From Rhizobium sp. (GTDB taxonomy: Bacteria > Pseudomonadota > Alphaproteobacteria > Rhizobiales > Rhizobiaceae), in NCBI GenBank assembly GCA_019739215.1, contig JAHHDR010000012.1, positions 1-64,000 of the forward strand: a DNA stretch of 64,000 bases, written 5' to 3'. This document shows positions 43,993 to 54,711 of the stretch, piece by piece; positions within the stretch are counted from its first letter, which is position 1, and each line of letters opens with the position of its first letter. Both the position numbers and the translations under genes were made by a program. The notes under the pieces are model-generated. The model was given only the letters and a program-made list of their open reading frames with translations, ran no database searches and had not been told where the DNA came from.

Positions 43993-44021
43993 AAAATGTA
44001 ACCGCCGGCGCCGCACATTTT
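43993..44021. terminator. Candidate terminator between convergent genes
   Basis: AAAATGT (43993-43999) and ACATTTT (44015-44021) are inverted around a GC-rich centre (CCGCCGGCGCCG). A T-run ends the right arm, so it can work for plus-strand transcripts, and the A-run of the left arm serves minus-strand transcripts. Confidence 0.5.
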
Positions 44022-44027
44022 TACAGT

Positions 44028-45494
44028 TCAGATCGCTGCCGCAAGTCGGTCAACATCGGCACCCATGGGACGATCCTCGGCCATAGCGGGAGCAGAGTCC
44101 CGAACCATGCCGAGCGTCCTCGACGTGCCGACACCACAGTGGTGGGCAGTCCGAAGTTCGACGGCCTGGGCGGCCGCCAGAAGTTCGCAGGCGACCAGTC
44201 GTCGCCAGAAAACGAGCATGTTGCGCAGCTTTTCCACTGTCAGGGTCGACTGCGTCGCGTGATCCTCGACTCCTTCCGATACGGGAAGGAAATCGAGCAT
44301 GACAGGATTGGCCATCTGCCGGATCCGCGCCATCAGCGCGCTGACGGTCTTCTGCATGGGCACGAAGCCCGCTGAGGCGCCGCCGGCGGGCGAGAGGTAG
44401 CGCGGCAAACCGTTGCGACCGGTTCCAGTCAGTTGAATGAAGCGGGCGGCCGAGGCAGCGGCGGCCTGCGCAACGGCCAGGCCAAGCGCTTCGAAAGCGA
44501 GCGAAAGAGCAGGCGTGTGGAAATTTCCGGTCGAGAGCACATGATCCTGTTCGACGATCACCAGCGGATTGTCAGCCGCGGCGTTGAGTTCGATCTCCAC
44601 AATCGCGATGGCGTGTTCGAGTGCATCGGCAAGGGCGCCGTGGATCGGGGCGATGCAGCGCAGGCTGAGCGGGTCCTGCAGCGCCACCTTGGCGTCGAAC
44701 AGCGAGGACCCCTCGAGCGCAGCCAGGACATGCGCGGCCTCGCTCGCCTGATGCGGCGCCGGGCGCGCGGCCTGGATTGCGGGCGAGAGAATCAGCGGAT
44801 TGCCGCCGAGCGCCTCAAAGCACAGGGCGGCCGCCTCGCGCTGGCGGCTCATAAGGGCCTGCACGTCGTTGAGCGCAAGCGCGCCGAGGCCGACCGAAAC
44901 GGCCGAGGCATTGAGCAGCGAGATGCCATCCTTCGGCCGCAGCACAACGGGCTTGAGGCCCGATCGCGCGAGTGCCTCGGCGGCGGGCAGCCATTCACCC
45001 TGAAATTCGGCGCGGCCCTCGCCAATCAGGCACTGCGCCATGGCCGACATCTGCACCAGATCTCCGGCGCCGATCGAACCGATCGACGGCAGTTCCGGAT
45101 GCACGCCCGCATTGAGCATCGCGACCAGCGCGGCGAAGGTCTCGGGCGACATGCCGGAACCGCCGGCGCTCAGCATGGAGAGACGCGCGGCGATCACAGC
45201 CCGCGTCTCGGCGACCGGCAGTGCCGGGCCGACGGCCATGCCGCGGCCCATGACGAGGCGATGCTGGAAGTCGTGGTCGTCGTCGGCGACCTCCGTGCGG
45301 AGATTGGCGCCGAGGCCAGTGTTCATGCCGTAGATCTGCTGGCCGCCGGAAGCCGCTCGTTCGAGAATGGCGCGCGCCCGCTGGAGACCGGGTGTCACGT
45401 CCTGCGACGGCTCGATCACCGCGCCTTCCCGTGCGACAGCATGGATGTCGGCAATCCGGGTGCTCGCTCCATCGAGCCGCACGGTGGTGGTCAT
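44028..45494 (-). CDS. Histidine/aromatic ammonia-lyase-like protein lacking the MIO serine
   Basis: 488 residues from ATG 45494, coupled to the upstream gene by ATGA (45491-45494); the frame runs on to 45590 without homology. The lyase fold is well kept: YGMNTGLG with Tyr55, LQDPLSLRC, GNFHTPALS, and EGVEDHATQSTL. The MIO-forming triad is not: where histidine lyases read GASGD, this protein reads IGAGD (141-145), so the Ser is absent by loss of one in-frame codon (45063-45068 encode Ala-Gly). Without Ala-Ser-Gly the MIO electrophile cannot form in the known way. It may have a different activity. Confidence 0.85.
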   Translation of the reverse strand: MTTTVRLDGASTRIADIHAVAREGAVIEPSQDVTPGLQRARAILERAASGGQQIYGMNTGLGANLRTEVADDDHDFQHRLVMGRGMAVGPALPVAETRAVIAARLSMLSAGGSGMSPETFAALVAMLNAGVHPELPSIGSIGAGDLVQMSAMAQCLIGEGRAEFQGEWLPAAEALARSGLKPVVLRPKDGISLLNASAVSVGLGALALNDVQALMSRQREAAALCFEALGGNPLILSPAIQAARPAPHQASEAAHVLAALEGSSLFDAKVALQDPLSLRCIAPIHGALADALEHAIAIVEIELNAAADNPLVIVEQDHVLSTGNFHTPALSLAFEALGLAVAQAAAASAARFIQLTGTGRNGLPRYLSPAGGASAGFVPMQKTVSALMARIRQMANPVMLDFLPVSEGVEDHATQSTLTVEKLRNMLVFWRRLVACELLAAAQAVELRTAHHCGVGTSRTLGMVRDSAPAMAEDRPMGADVDRLAAAI

Positions 45495-46510
45495 GCGAAA
45501 CGCAGCCTCTGGCCGATATTGGCACGCCTGGCTTTTTCCAGCAGCGCGTAGCCGAGGGCGATGTCGCTGAGCGACAGGCCGCGATGCCAAAACAGGATGG
45601 TTTCGTCATCGTTCTGGCGTCCGGGCCTGAGACCGGCGACGATCTGGCCGAGTTCGGCATGCAGCGTCGCCTCGGAGAGCTTTCCCGCCTCGACATGGGC
45701 GCGGAGAGAGCCGAGTTTGCCGCCCTTGCACTGGCCCCAGTCGTCGACCACGAGCTTGCTCATGATGTCTGTCAGCGACAGTTCAACCGCGCTCATCGTG
45801 CCATAGGGCACGACGAAGGCGCCCGGCTTGATCCATTCGGTCTTGAGCAGCGGCGTCGGCTTGTCGAGCCGCGAAGCCTCGACGACGATGTCGGCGCCGA
45901 CGACGCAGTCCTGCCAGTTGTCGGTCACCACGATCGTCTTGCCGAGATCCGCCTCGAGCTTGGCCGCAAAGGCGTCACGGCTCTCGGGCCGGCGGGAATG
46001 GATGCGGATCTCGTCGAAATCGAAGAGGCGGTCGAGCAGCCGCACGTTCCAGTAGGCCGTGCCGCGGGCGCCGATATGGCCCAGCACCTTCGATCCCTTG
46101 CGGGCGAGATATTTGGCGCCGAGCGCGGTGACGGCGCCGGTGCGCATGTCGGTGATGACGGTGGCGTCGAGGATGGCGCGCGGCACGCCCGTGCGCGGAT
46201 CGAAAAGATTGAGCACGCCGAATTCCGAGGGATAGCCGTGCTTGTAATTGTCGACGAAGTCGCCGACGATCTTGACGCCGGCGAGGTCCAGCGGCGCGAC
46301 GTAACCGCGCAACACATTGAAATGCCCGTTGAAATCGGGATTTGGCTCAAGATGGACACGGGGTTCGATCACAGTCTCGCCCTTGCCCTGCGCGCCCAGC
46401 GAGGTTTCGATCGCGGCCAGGATCTCGTCGTCGGAAATGGCGAGCGCCTCGATGTCGAAAGCGTTGAGATAGTCGATATAGATCGGGTTCATCGAGGTCA
46501 TGGCATCCAT
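45491..46510 (-). CDS. Ornithine cyclodeaminase/mu-crystallin family protein
   Basis: 339 residues. The NAD-binding Rossmann part is marked by VLGHIGARGTAYWNVRLL (core GHIGARGTA), and the substrate side by TAVTALGAKYLARKG, with DATVITDMRTGA just before. Members include ornithine cyclodeaminase, ketimine reductases and amino-acid dehydrogenases. Here it is translationally coupled to the ammonia-lyase-like gene, suggesting a joint amino-acid-derived pathway. The catalytic Asp of true cyclodeaminases cannot be confirmed by eye. Confidence 0.85.
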   Translation of the reverse strand: MDAMTSMNPIYIDYLNAFDIEALAISDDEILAAIETSLGAQGKGETVIEPRVHLEPNPDFNGHFNVLRGYVAPLDLAGVKIVGDFVDNYKHGYPSEFGVLNLFDPRTGVPRAILDATVITDMRTGAVTALGAKYLARKGSKVLGHIGARGTAYWNVRLLDRLFDFDEIRIHSRRPESRDAFAAKLEADLGKTIVVTDNWQDCVVGADIVVEASRLDKPTPLLKTEWIKPGAFVVPYGTMSAVELSLTDIMSKLVVDDWGQCKGGKLGSLRAHVEAGKLSEATLHAELGQIVAGLRPGRQNDDETILFWHRGLSLSDIALGYALLEKARRANIGQRLRFA

Positions 46511-46754
46511 TCATACGAAGGTATCAGAATCGGCATTACGGCCGACGGTACCAGCAAAAACCGATAACGCCAGCAGATACCGCGCGCGCACCCAGCGCCC
46601 TGATGTTCCCTGCGACGATAGCGGTGCCGGCACATGGCGCTTGGGGCGCCACGTGGGAGCGACACTGCGGCCGATTCGGCAAGCGCGCCGCCGAGCCTGG
46701 CTCAACCTCACCGGTGTTCGATACGGCCTGCCTGCCAGCCAGACGGTCGACAGG
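46511..46754. other. 244-bp intergenic region before the cyclodeaminase-family gene
   Basis: This gap lies between the ALDH stop and the cyclodeaminase-family start, both on the minus strand. It holds a 6-bp-stem hairpin (46635-46640 with 46646-46651, TTGGG loop) that may end the ALDH operon. A promoter for the cyclodeaminase/lyase pair would be expected near 46520-46600, where the sequence is less GC-rich, but no convincing hexamers were found. Confidence 0.35.
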
Positions 46755-48209
46755 TCAGGACAGTGCGCCGCTCCGCAACCGCAGCTTGATGTGCTTCTTC
46801 TCGAGGAAGCCGTGCAGGCCCTCAGGGCCGAGTTCGCGGCCCATGCCGCTCATCTTCCAGCCGCCGAACGGTGCCTGAAGGTCGCTGGTGTCGTTGACAT
46901 TGACCCCGACAGCGCCGGCCTCGATGCGCTCGGCCACCGACCAGCCGCGTTCGAGATCACCCGAAAAGACATAGGCGGCAAGACCGAAGGGCAGCGAATT
47001 GGCAATGCGCACGGCCTCGGCATCGCCGTCGACCACCTGCACGGCGGCGAGCGGGCCGAAGGTTTCCTCTGACGTGGCGAGCGCGCCCTCGGGCACCCGG
47101 TCGATGACAGCGGGCTGGTAGAAGAAGCCCCTGTCGTAGAGATCGCCCTTGGGGATCGTGCCGCCGGTCAGCAGCCTGCCGCCGCGGGCGACCGCATCGT
47201 CGAGATGGCGGGCTGTGCGGGCACGCACGCTCTCGTTCAGCACGGGGCCATAGAGCACCCCGGGCTCGACACCATGGCCGAGCTTGATCTTTGCCGTCTC
47301 CGCCACCAGCGCCTCGACGAAGCGGTCATGAATGCCTTGGCTGACGATGATACGGTTCACCGCGATGCAGATCTGGCCCATGTTGGAGAAGGCGCGACGC
47401 GCCGCGCCGGCTGCGGCCTCCGCCGGGTCGGCATCGTCGAGCACGATGAACGGGCACTGGCCGCCGAGTTCCAGCGAGACACGCTTGAGATTGCCGGCAG
47501 CCGCCCGCATGATCGCCTGGCCGGCCGGGACCGAGGCCGTGGCGGTGATCATGTGGACGCCATTGTGCGCCGATAGCGCCGCGCCGACGTCCGGACCGGT
47601 GCCGGGGATGTCGTTGAGCACGCCGGCGGGAAGTCCCGCATCCTCGAAGCACTGCACCACCATGCCGATGGCGAGCGGCGTCTCGTGCGGCGGCTTGGCA
47701 ACCAGCACGCAGCCGGCGGCGAGCACCGGCGCCACCTTCCAGGCATAGAGATCGACCGGGTAGTTCCACGGGATGATGCCCGCGACGACGCCGACCGGAT
47801 GGGAGGAGACGAGGTTGCGGATATCACTGCGCGCGGCCGGGCGGATCGAGCCGTGGACGCGGCGTCCCTCCTCGGCATAATAGCGGATGACCTCGATGCC
47901 GAAGGCGATTTCCTTCTTCGAGTCCGGAACCGGCTTGCCCTGTTCGCGCGTCAGCAGCTCGGCGATGGCATCGATGCGCTCCGCGATCAGGTCCGAGGCG
48001 CGGTGCATGATCTCAGCCCGCTTGTCGGGATGCAGGGCCGCCCAGGCCGGAAAGGCGCGGGTCGCGGCAGCGACCGCGGCATCGACATCGGCAGCCGTCG
48101 CGATCGCGCTTGTGCCGACCGGCTCGCCGGTGGCCGGGTCATGGATGACGGCGGAACCGCCCGAGATCGCATCGACCCAGCGGCCGTCGATATAGAGCTT
48201 GCGGTCCAT
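46755..48209 (-). CDS. NAD(P)-dependent aldehyde dehydrogenase
   Basis: 484 residues, ALDH superfamily. Catalytic Glu in LELGGQCPF (about 252) and nucleophilic Cys in NMGQICIAVNRI (about 286) are present, with PWNYP and EETFGP. Unlike AmaB at 23.7 kb it resembles the betaine/succinate-semialdehyde/sugar-aldehyde group. It is the last gene of the nucleoside operon and overlaps the SIS gene stop by one base. It might oxidise an aldehyde from the sugar moiety. Confidence 0.9.
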   Translation of the reverse strand: MDRKLYIDGRWVDAISGGSAVIHDPATGEPVGTSAIATAADVDAAVAAATRAFPAWAALHPDKRAEIMHRASDLIAERIDAIAELLTREQGKPVPDSKKEIAFGIEVIRYYAEEGRRVHGSIRPAARSDIRNLVSSHPVGVVAGIIPWNYPVDLYAWKVAPVLAAGCVLVAKPPHETPLAIGMVVQCFEDAGLPAGVLNDIPGTGPDVGAALSAHNGVHMITATASVPAGQAIMRAAAGNLKRVSLELGGQCPFIVLDDADPAEAAAGAARRAFSNMGQICIAVNRIIVSQGIHDRFVEALVAETAKIKLGHGVEPGVLYGPVLNESVRARTARHLDDAVARGGRLLTGGTIPKGDLYDRGFFYQPAVIDRVPEGALATSEETFGPLAAVQVVDGDAEAVRIANSLPFGLAAYVFSGDLERGWSVAERIEAGAVGVNVNDTSDLQAPFGGWKMSGMGRELGPEGLHGFLEKKHIKLRLRSGALS

Positions 48210-48976
48210 CAGCGTGCCCTCAGCCGCGCCCAGAGCGCCTCATAATTGGCGTCGTTCTTGATATTGGCGGCCTCCTTGCTGGTCGTGTTGGGGCTGACCA
48301 TCACATCGGGCGTGATGCCCTGCTGCACGAGCTTTTCGGCCGTGGTCGAGACGATGGCATGGGCAATCGCGATGGTGACGCTGGTCGAGGTCGGGCCGAC
48401 GGGATGTTCGAGCCCATCGATCGTGATGGCGGAGTCGGCAAGTGCCGCACCGGTATCGATCACCACGTCGGCGACCTCGAACAGGCGCTTGCCGGAGGAG
48501 TGGCGCGAGGGCGTGGCCGAGGAATGCGGGATCGAGGTGACGCCGACCAGGCCGATGCCGCGCTCCCTGCATTCCATGGCGATGTCCATGATCACGGCAT
48601 TGATGCCGGAATGCGAGAACAGGATCATCGTGTCGGCAGGGTCTAGCTGGTGCGACCGCAGGATCGCCTTGCCATAGCCTTCCTGGGCATGGATGAAGCG
48701 GTACTGCCGGGCACCCATGTCGCCCCAGACATGGTGGAACGAAATCATGGTGCTCTCGACGATCGGGCGGAAGCCGACGATCGTGCCGGTGCGCGGAAAG
48801 CTCTCGAGCGCCGGGATCGCGCCGTGTCCGGTTCCGAAGGTGAACACAAGCTTCTCGGCTGCGATGGACCTAGCGCAAAGGGCCGCAGCGTCGTCGATGG
48901 CCCTGGCCTGTTCGTCGCGCACCTTTTCCATGCGCTCGATCATCGCGTTGAAATAGCGGGTGGAAACAGCTTCCAT
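48209..48976 (-). CDS. SIS-domain protein (UPF0309 family)
   Basis: 255 residues. SIS fold with FTFGTGHGAIPALE (about 45-58) and the phosphosugar-contact ILFSHSGINAVIMD (about 120). The C-terminal VSPNTTSKEAANIKND is typical of UPF0309. Such proteins bind or isomerise phosphosugars, and the gene lies between a nucleoside phosphorylase and an ALDH, so the pentose phosphate released from nucleosides is a reasonable substrate. Confidence 0.85.
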   Translation of the reverse strand: MEAVSTRYFNAMIERMEKVRDEQARAIDDAAALCARSIAAEKLVFTFGTGHGAIPALESFPRTGTIVGFRPIVESTMISFHHVWGDMGARQYRFIHAQEGYGKAILRSHQLDPADTMILFSHSGINAVIMDIAMECRERGIGLVGVTSIPHSSATPSRHSSGKRLFEVADVVIDTGAALADSAITIDGLEHPVGPTSTSVTIAIAHAIVSTTAEKLVQQGITPDVMVSPNTTSKEAANIKNDANYEALWARLRAR

Positions 48977-48999
48977 GTCGCTGTCCTTTCGTATCTGGA

Positions 49000-49764
49000 T
49001 TAATCTACGGCGGCCATGCGGGCGGTGACGTCGAGGGCGATCTCGAACATCTCGCGCTCCAGCACCGCCATGTCGGCGTCTTCGATCTTGGCCTGGGTTT
49101 CGGCGTCGACGGTGGCGACACAGAGCGTGGAGGCGCGCACCCGCAGGATGCGGGCTGCCGTCAGCAGCGAGGATGTTTCCATATCGGTGCCGATCAAACC
49201 CAGCCGCCTGATGTCGTCCTTGAGCTTGCCGATCATCTCGCGGCGCTCGCCCGAAAGGCCGAACATCTCGGTATAGAAGCCGTCATAGGTGCCAAAAATG
49301 CCGGCATGCCAGGTGCGGCCGCTGGTTATCAAGCGGTCGCGCAGTTCGGTGTTGAGCTCGAAATCGGCGATGGCAGGGAAGCCGAGCGGCGCATAGGTGT
49401 TCGAGGTCCCATCGGCGCGAAGCGCGCCATCCGCCAATACGAAATCGCCGAGCTTGGCCGGGCTGACGGCCATGGCGGTGCCGATGCGCAGGAAGGTGGA
49501 GATGCCGAGCGCATGCAGTTCGTGCAGCACGATCGTGGCGATCGGCGCGCCCATACCGAAGGCAGAGACGGTAATGCGCTGGTCGTTGCGGGTGCCGGTG
49601 ATGGTTTTCAGGCCGCGGTTTTCGGGCACGTGGTGCACGTCGCACATATGCTCCGCGATGCGCTCGATACGGGCAGGATCGCCCACGAGGATCGCGGCCT
49701 TGCCGACTTCCTCGCGTTTGGCGCCGATGTACCAGGCGCGGTTTGTCTGTTCTTTTTCGGTCAT
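49000..49764 (-). CDS. Nucleoside phosphorylase (uridine phosphorylase/PNP family)
   Basis: 254 residues from ATG 49764; the frame extends to 49854 within the kinase gene. Family motifs: ILVGDPARIERIA near the start, FGMGAPIATIVLHEL (about 71-85), RIGTA with the phosphate-contact Arg, and GTDMETSSLLTA (about 195) which holds the ribose-binding Glu. It splits a nucleoside to base and ribose-1-phosphate. It fits the BMP-type nucleoside importer at the head of the operon. Confidence 0.92.
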   Translation of the reverse strand: MTEKEQTNRAWYIGAKREEVGKAAILVGDPARIERIAEHMCDVHHVPENRGLKTITGTRNDQRITVSAFGMGAPIATIVLHELHALGISTFLRIGTAMAVSPAKLGDFVLADGALRADGTSNTYAPLGFPAIADFELNTELRDRLITSGRTWHAGIFGTYDGFYTEMFGLSGERREMIGKLKDDIRRLGLIGTDMETSSLLTAARILRVRASTLCVATVDAETQAKIEDADMAVLEREMFEIALDVTARMAAVD

Positions 49765-49768
49765 GCTT

Positions 49769-50635
49769 TCAGCTTTCTTCGGCTTTCCGCTCGAGAAGCA
49801 GCGCGCGCGCGGCGGCATTGCCCGCCCGCCCGATTGTCTCGAGATCGGTCTCACCCTTCATGATGGCGGCGATGACGCCACCGGCAAACGTATCGCCGGC
49901 GCCCGTGGGGTCGATGACCTCCACCGGCTCGGCGGCCACGAAACGGCTCTCCTCCCCACGCAGGAACAGCGCGCCGCGGCGCCCCTGCGTCTCGACGATG
50001 ATCTGACCCTCGCGCGCTGTGCGGCCCGCGGCGCGCGCTTCCTCGAGGAAGGCGCGTTCACGGCCGTTGCAGAACACCAGGTCGGCACGCTCGTAGAGCG
50101 CCGCCGATTGCTCCGGCGTGATCGCCTTGGGATCGTTCTTGACGACCCAGGCAAGCTTCTGGTCGTCGCGCAGGAGGTCAAGCAACTGGTCGGTGACGGC
50201 GCGCGGGCCGATGGTAACGCCGACCCAGTCGGACGACTCGATCAGGCCCCGCTGGGCCGCATCGAGGCCGATGCCCGGAGGCAGGCCCGGATCATACAGG
50301 CAGGCGCAATCGCCCGCCTGGTCATAGGCCAGCACCGCGATCGGGGTACGCGCGCCATCGACCGTGGTCATGCCGGCACCGGAAATGCCCTGCTCGGAGA
50401 GCTGGCGAACATAGTTCTTGCCCAGATCATCCGCGCCGATCCAGCTCACAGGAATGGCCGCGCCCTGGCTGTCGGCATGAACGGCCAGCGCGACATAGGC
50501 CGGTCCGCCGCCGAGCCGCGGCCAGGATTTGACCGAACGGCTGAGGATGGTCGTGGTCCGGCCGGGCTGCACCTCGCCATCGAGCACGATCACGTGGTCG
50601 AGACTGGCATAGCCTGTAATGGCGATGCGGCTCAT
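49769..50635 (-). CDS. PfkB-family carbohydrate/nucleoside kinase
   Basis: 288 residues. C-terminal PfkB motif DPTGAGDTFAGGVIAA (about 240) with the catalytic Asp; N-terminal LGGGPAYVALAVHA replaces the usual GGxxxN pattern, so it is divergent from ribokinase. It may phosphorylate a nucleoside or sugar. Its ATG overlaps the stop of the cysteine-hydrolase gene (50632-50635), and the phosphorylase follows by 4 bp. Confidence 0.87.
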   Translation of the reverse strand: MSRIAITGYASLDHVIVLDGEVQPGRTTTILSRSVKSWPRLGGGPAYVALAVHADSQGAAIPVSWIGADDLGKNYVRQLSEQGISGAGMTTVDGARTPIAVLAYDQAGDCACLYDPGLPPGIGLDAAQRGLIESSDWVGVTIGPRAVTDQLLDLLRDDQKLAWVVKNDPKAITPEQSAALYERADLVFCNGRERAFLEEARAAGRTAREGQIIVETQGRRGALFLRGEESRFVAAEPVEVIDPTGAGDTFAGGVIAAIMKGETDLETIGRAGNAAARALLLERKAEES

Positions 50636-51210
50636 GTCAGCATCTCCAGTCCCTCGGCGAGGCCGACCACCCTGCCCATGTAGCGGTCGATGTCCTCGAG
50701 CGAGGCTTCAGCCAGATGCGGGCGGTTGGAGTTGGTCGCCTCCCGCACGATGATCGGCTCGAAGCCGTTGGCGAAGGCGTCCTGCGCGGTGGCGCGGATG
50801 CAGACATTGGTCTTCACGCCCGCGATGATGACCCGTTCGACCTTCTGCTCGGTCAGGAACAGCGCGAGGTCGGTTGCGAAGAAGGCGCTGAAGCGGCGCT
50901 TGAACACGGATGTCTCGTTGGCGCCATCGGGACGGAAATCCTGGAAGTAGTCGGCATCATGGGCATCGGCGAGGTGATGGATCGGCAGCTTCTTCCATTC
51001 GAAATCATGAAATTCCGGCCGGTGCCGCTCGGCAGCATGGACGGTGACGGCACCGCTGGCGCGCGCCGCATCGCGCAACTGCCGCATCGGCTGCAGCACG
51101 TCTTCCACGCCGGCGTAGTAATTCGGCTGCCCCGGCTCGAAGAAGGAATTGATGACATCGACCAGCAAAAGCGCGGTCCTTGGTTTTGTCATCTGGGGTT
51201 TCTCGGTCAT
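50632..51210 (-). CDS. Isochorismatase-like cysteine hydrolase
   Basis: 192 residues from ATG 51210, overlapping the permease stop (ATGA, 51207-51210). Catalytic triad elements: Asp in LLVDVINSFFEPG, a Lys in the VFKRRFSAF region, and Cys in AGVKTNVCIRATA (about 145). Relatives include nicotinamidase, ureidoacrylate hydrolase and N-carbamoylsarcosine amidase. Within a nucleoside operon an amidase acting on a base breakdown product is plausible. Confidence 0.87.
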   Translation of the reverse strand: MTEKPQMTKPRTALLLVDVINSFFEPGQPNYYAGVEDVLQPMRQLRDAARASGAVTVHAAERHRPEFHDFEWKKLPIHHLADAHDADYFQDFRPDGANETSVFKRRFSAFFATDLALFLTEQKVERVIIAGVKTNVCIRATAQDAFANGFEPIIVREATNSNRPHLAEASLEDIDRYMGRVVGLAEGLEMLT

Positions 51211-52103
51211 GCACGTGCTCCGCGGGCCTTCTTGGCCGAAATCGCAATCAGGGTGAGGATGACGATGACCATCGCATAGGGCAGCATCTGCACCAGTTCG
51301 GCCGGGATTCCGCGGCCTTGGAGACGGATCTGGAAGGCATCGAAGAAGCCGAACAGCAGCGCGCCGACCGACGTCATCACCGGCCGGTTGCGGCCGAAAT
51401 AGAAGGCCGCCAGCGCGATGAAGCCGCGTCCCGCCGTGATGCCCTCGTTGAACACCCCGACCACGCCGATCGAGAGATAGGCGCCCGCGAGCGCCGACAT
51501 GACGCCGGCGAAGACGGTGGACGCATCGCGGGTGAAGAGCGGGTCGAGTCCGAGCGCGCGCGCCGCCTTGGGTCCGGCGCCCGCCGCGCGCAGGCGCAGT
51601 CCGCCCCGGGTGCGCTTGAGGAACCACACCGTGACCGGCACCAGGATCCAGGCCGACCAGGTGAGGATGTCGTGGCCGGAGAAGATCGCGCCGAGAACCG
51701 GAATGTCCTCGATGACGGGAATATCCCAGCGCGGCAAGCGGGTCACGTCGGGCAGGCGCAGCGTGCCGGCGACTTCATAGTTGGATTTCAGGAAGAACCG
51801 GACAAGACCGGCGGCCACGATGTTGAAGCCGAGGCCGACGATGATCTCGTTGGCATCGAGCCGGGTGATGACCAGCGACATGGCCAGCCCCATGACGGCG
51901 CCCGCGAGTCCCGCTCCAACTAGCGCGACAAACCAGTTTCCATGGTTGGCAGCAAGGATAAGACCGACGAGGGCACCCGTCAGCATCGAAGAATCGAGCC
52001 CGATATTGACGATGCCGCCGGTGCGGTTGATCAGCCCGCCGAGTGCCGCCAGCAGCACCGGCGTCGTCATCAGGATGGCGGCATGGATGAGATTGTCGAT
52101 CAT
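51207..52103 (-). CDS. Nucleoside-type ABC permease 2 (BMP system)
   Basis: 298 residues from ATG 52103 with ATGA overlap to permease 1 (52100-52103). The LGGLINRTGGIVNIGLDSSMLTGAL region (core GIVNIGLD) and the IALAAFYFGRNRPVMTSVGALLFG (core FGRNRPVMTS) loop are typical of the NupQ/YufQ group. About eight to ten membrane segments. Confidence 0.92.
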   Translation of the reverse strand: MIDNLIHAAILMTTPVLLAALGGLINRTGGIVNIGLDSSMLTGALVGLILAANHGNWFVALVGAGLAGAVMGLAMSLVITRLDANEIIVGLGFNIVAAGLVRFFLKSNYEVAGTLRLPDVTRLPRWDIPVIEDIPVLGAIFSGHDILTWSAWILVPVTVWFLKRTRGGLRLRAAGAGPKAARALGLDPLFTRDASTVFAGVMSALAGAYLSIGVVGVFNEGITAGRGFIALAAFYFGRNRPVMTSVGALLFGFFDAFQIRLQGRGIPAELVQMLPYAMVIVILTLIAISAKKARGARA

Positions 52104-53157
52104 GCCGCGCGCCTCTTCCAGAGCTTGCCCAGCCGGGCGACGGCGAAGATCATCACCATGCCCTGCAGGATGTTGACGATCTCGATCGGCACGTTGCTGA
52201 AGAGCTGGATCGTGGCACCCGACGTCGCCAGCGCGCCGAACAGGATGGCGGCAAGCAGCATGCCCCAGGCATTGCCGCGCCCTAGCAGAGCCACGGCGAT
52301 GCCGACGAAGCCATAGCCGGGCGAGAAGCCGGAGACATAGCGGAACACGGTGCCGAGCGCATGCGCCCCGCCCGCAAGCCCACCGATGACTCCCGACAAG
52401 ATCATCATCCGGAAGACCAGACCCGGCACGTTGAGCCCGGTGGCGGTGGCGAAGCGGGCATTCATGCCGGCAATCCGGGTCTCGAAGCCGAGCGCCGCCC
52501 ACTTGCCCCAGAGCCAGTAGAGCACGATGCAGGCCAGTGCGATCAGGAATCCGGCATTGAGCGTCGAGCCACGCATGAGTTTCGGCAGGCGCGCGGCCTG
52601 ATCGATCATCGGTGTCGCGGAATTGGCAGCCCCCGGTGCGAGCAGCGGGCCGTTGACCAGCCAGGCCGTCAGGCTGATGGCAATGAAATTCAGCATCAGC
52701 GTCGTGACGACCTCGTCGACATCGAGCCGCGACTTGAGCAGCGCCGGGACCAGCATCCAGAGCGCGCCGGCCAGCATCGAGGCCAGGATCGCCATCGGCA
52801 GCAGCACGAAGCCGGACAGCGAGATGAAGGTGAAGCCGACAAAGGCCGCGGCGAGGCCACCAACATTGACGCAGCCCTCGACGCCGACATTGAAGGCGCC
52901 GGTGCGGAAGGCGATGGCCGTTGCCAGTCCGGTGAAGATCAGTGGCGTCGCAGCCGCCAGTGTGGAGGCGATACGCTTGGTCGAACCGAAGGATTCGACG
53001 AAGAGCAGCCGATAGACATCGAGCGGATTGTGTCCGGCAATGGCCAGCACGATGGCGCCGAGGACAAGCGCGATCAGCAGCGGCGCGAGCGACGCGCCGA
53101 GTGGCTTGAGAATGGCGGAGCCACGACGGGTCGGGGCGGGAGAGACGACGGATGCCA

Positions 53158-53158
<1 letters not shown>
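52100..53158 (-). CDS. Nucleoside-type ABC permease 1 (BMP system)
   Basis: 352 residues from ATG 53158 (GGGGAGG 7 nt upstream); GTG 53161 is an alternative. The family motif FRTGAFNVGVEGCVNVGGL (core FNVGVEG) and the loop GIAVALLGRGNAWGMLLAAI (core LLGRGNAWG) identify the NupP/YufP group. It pairs with permease 2. Confidence 0.92.
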
Positions 53159-54696
<1,538 letters not shown>

Positions 54697-54711
54697 AACA
54701 GCGGAGACCGC

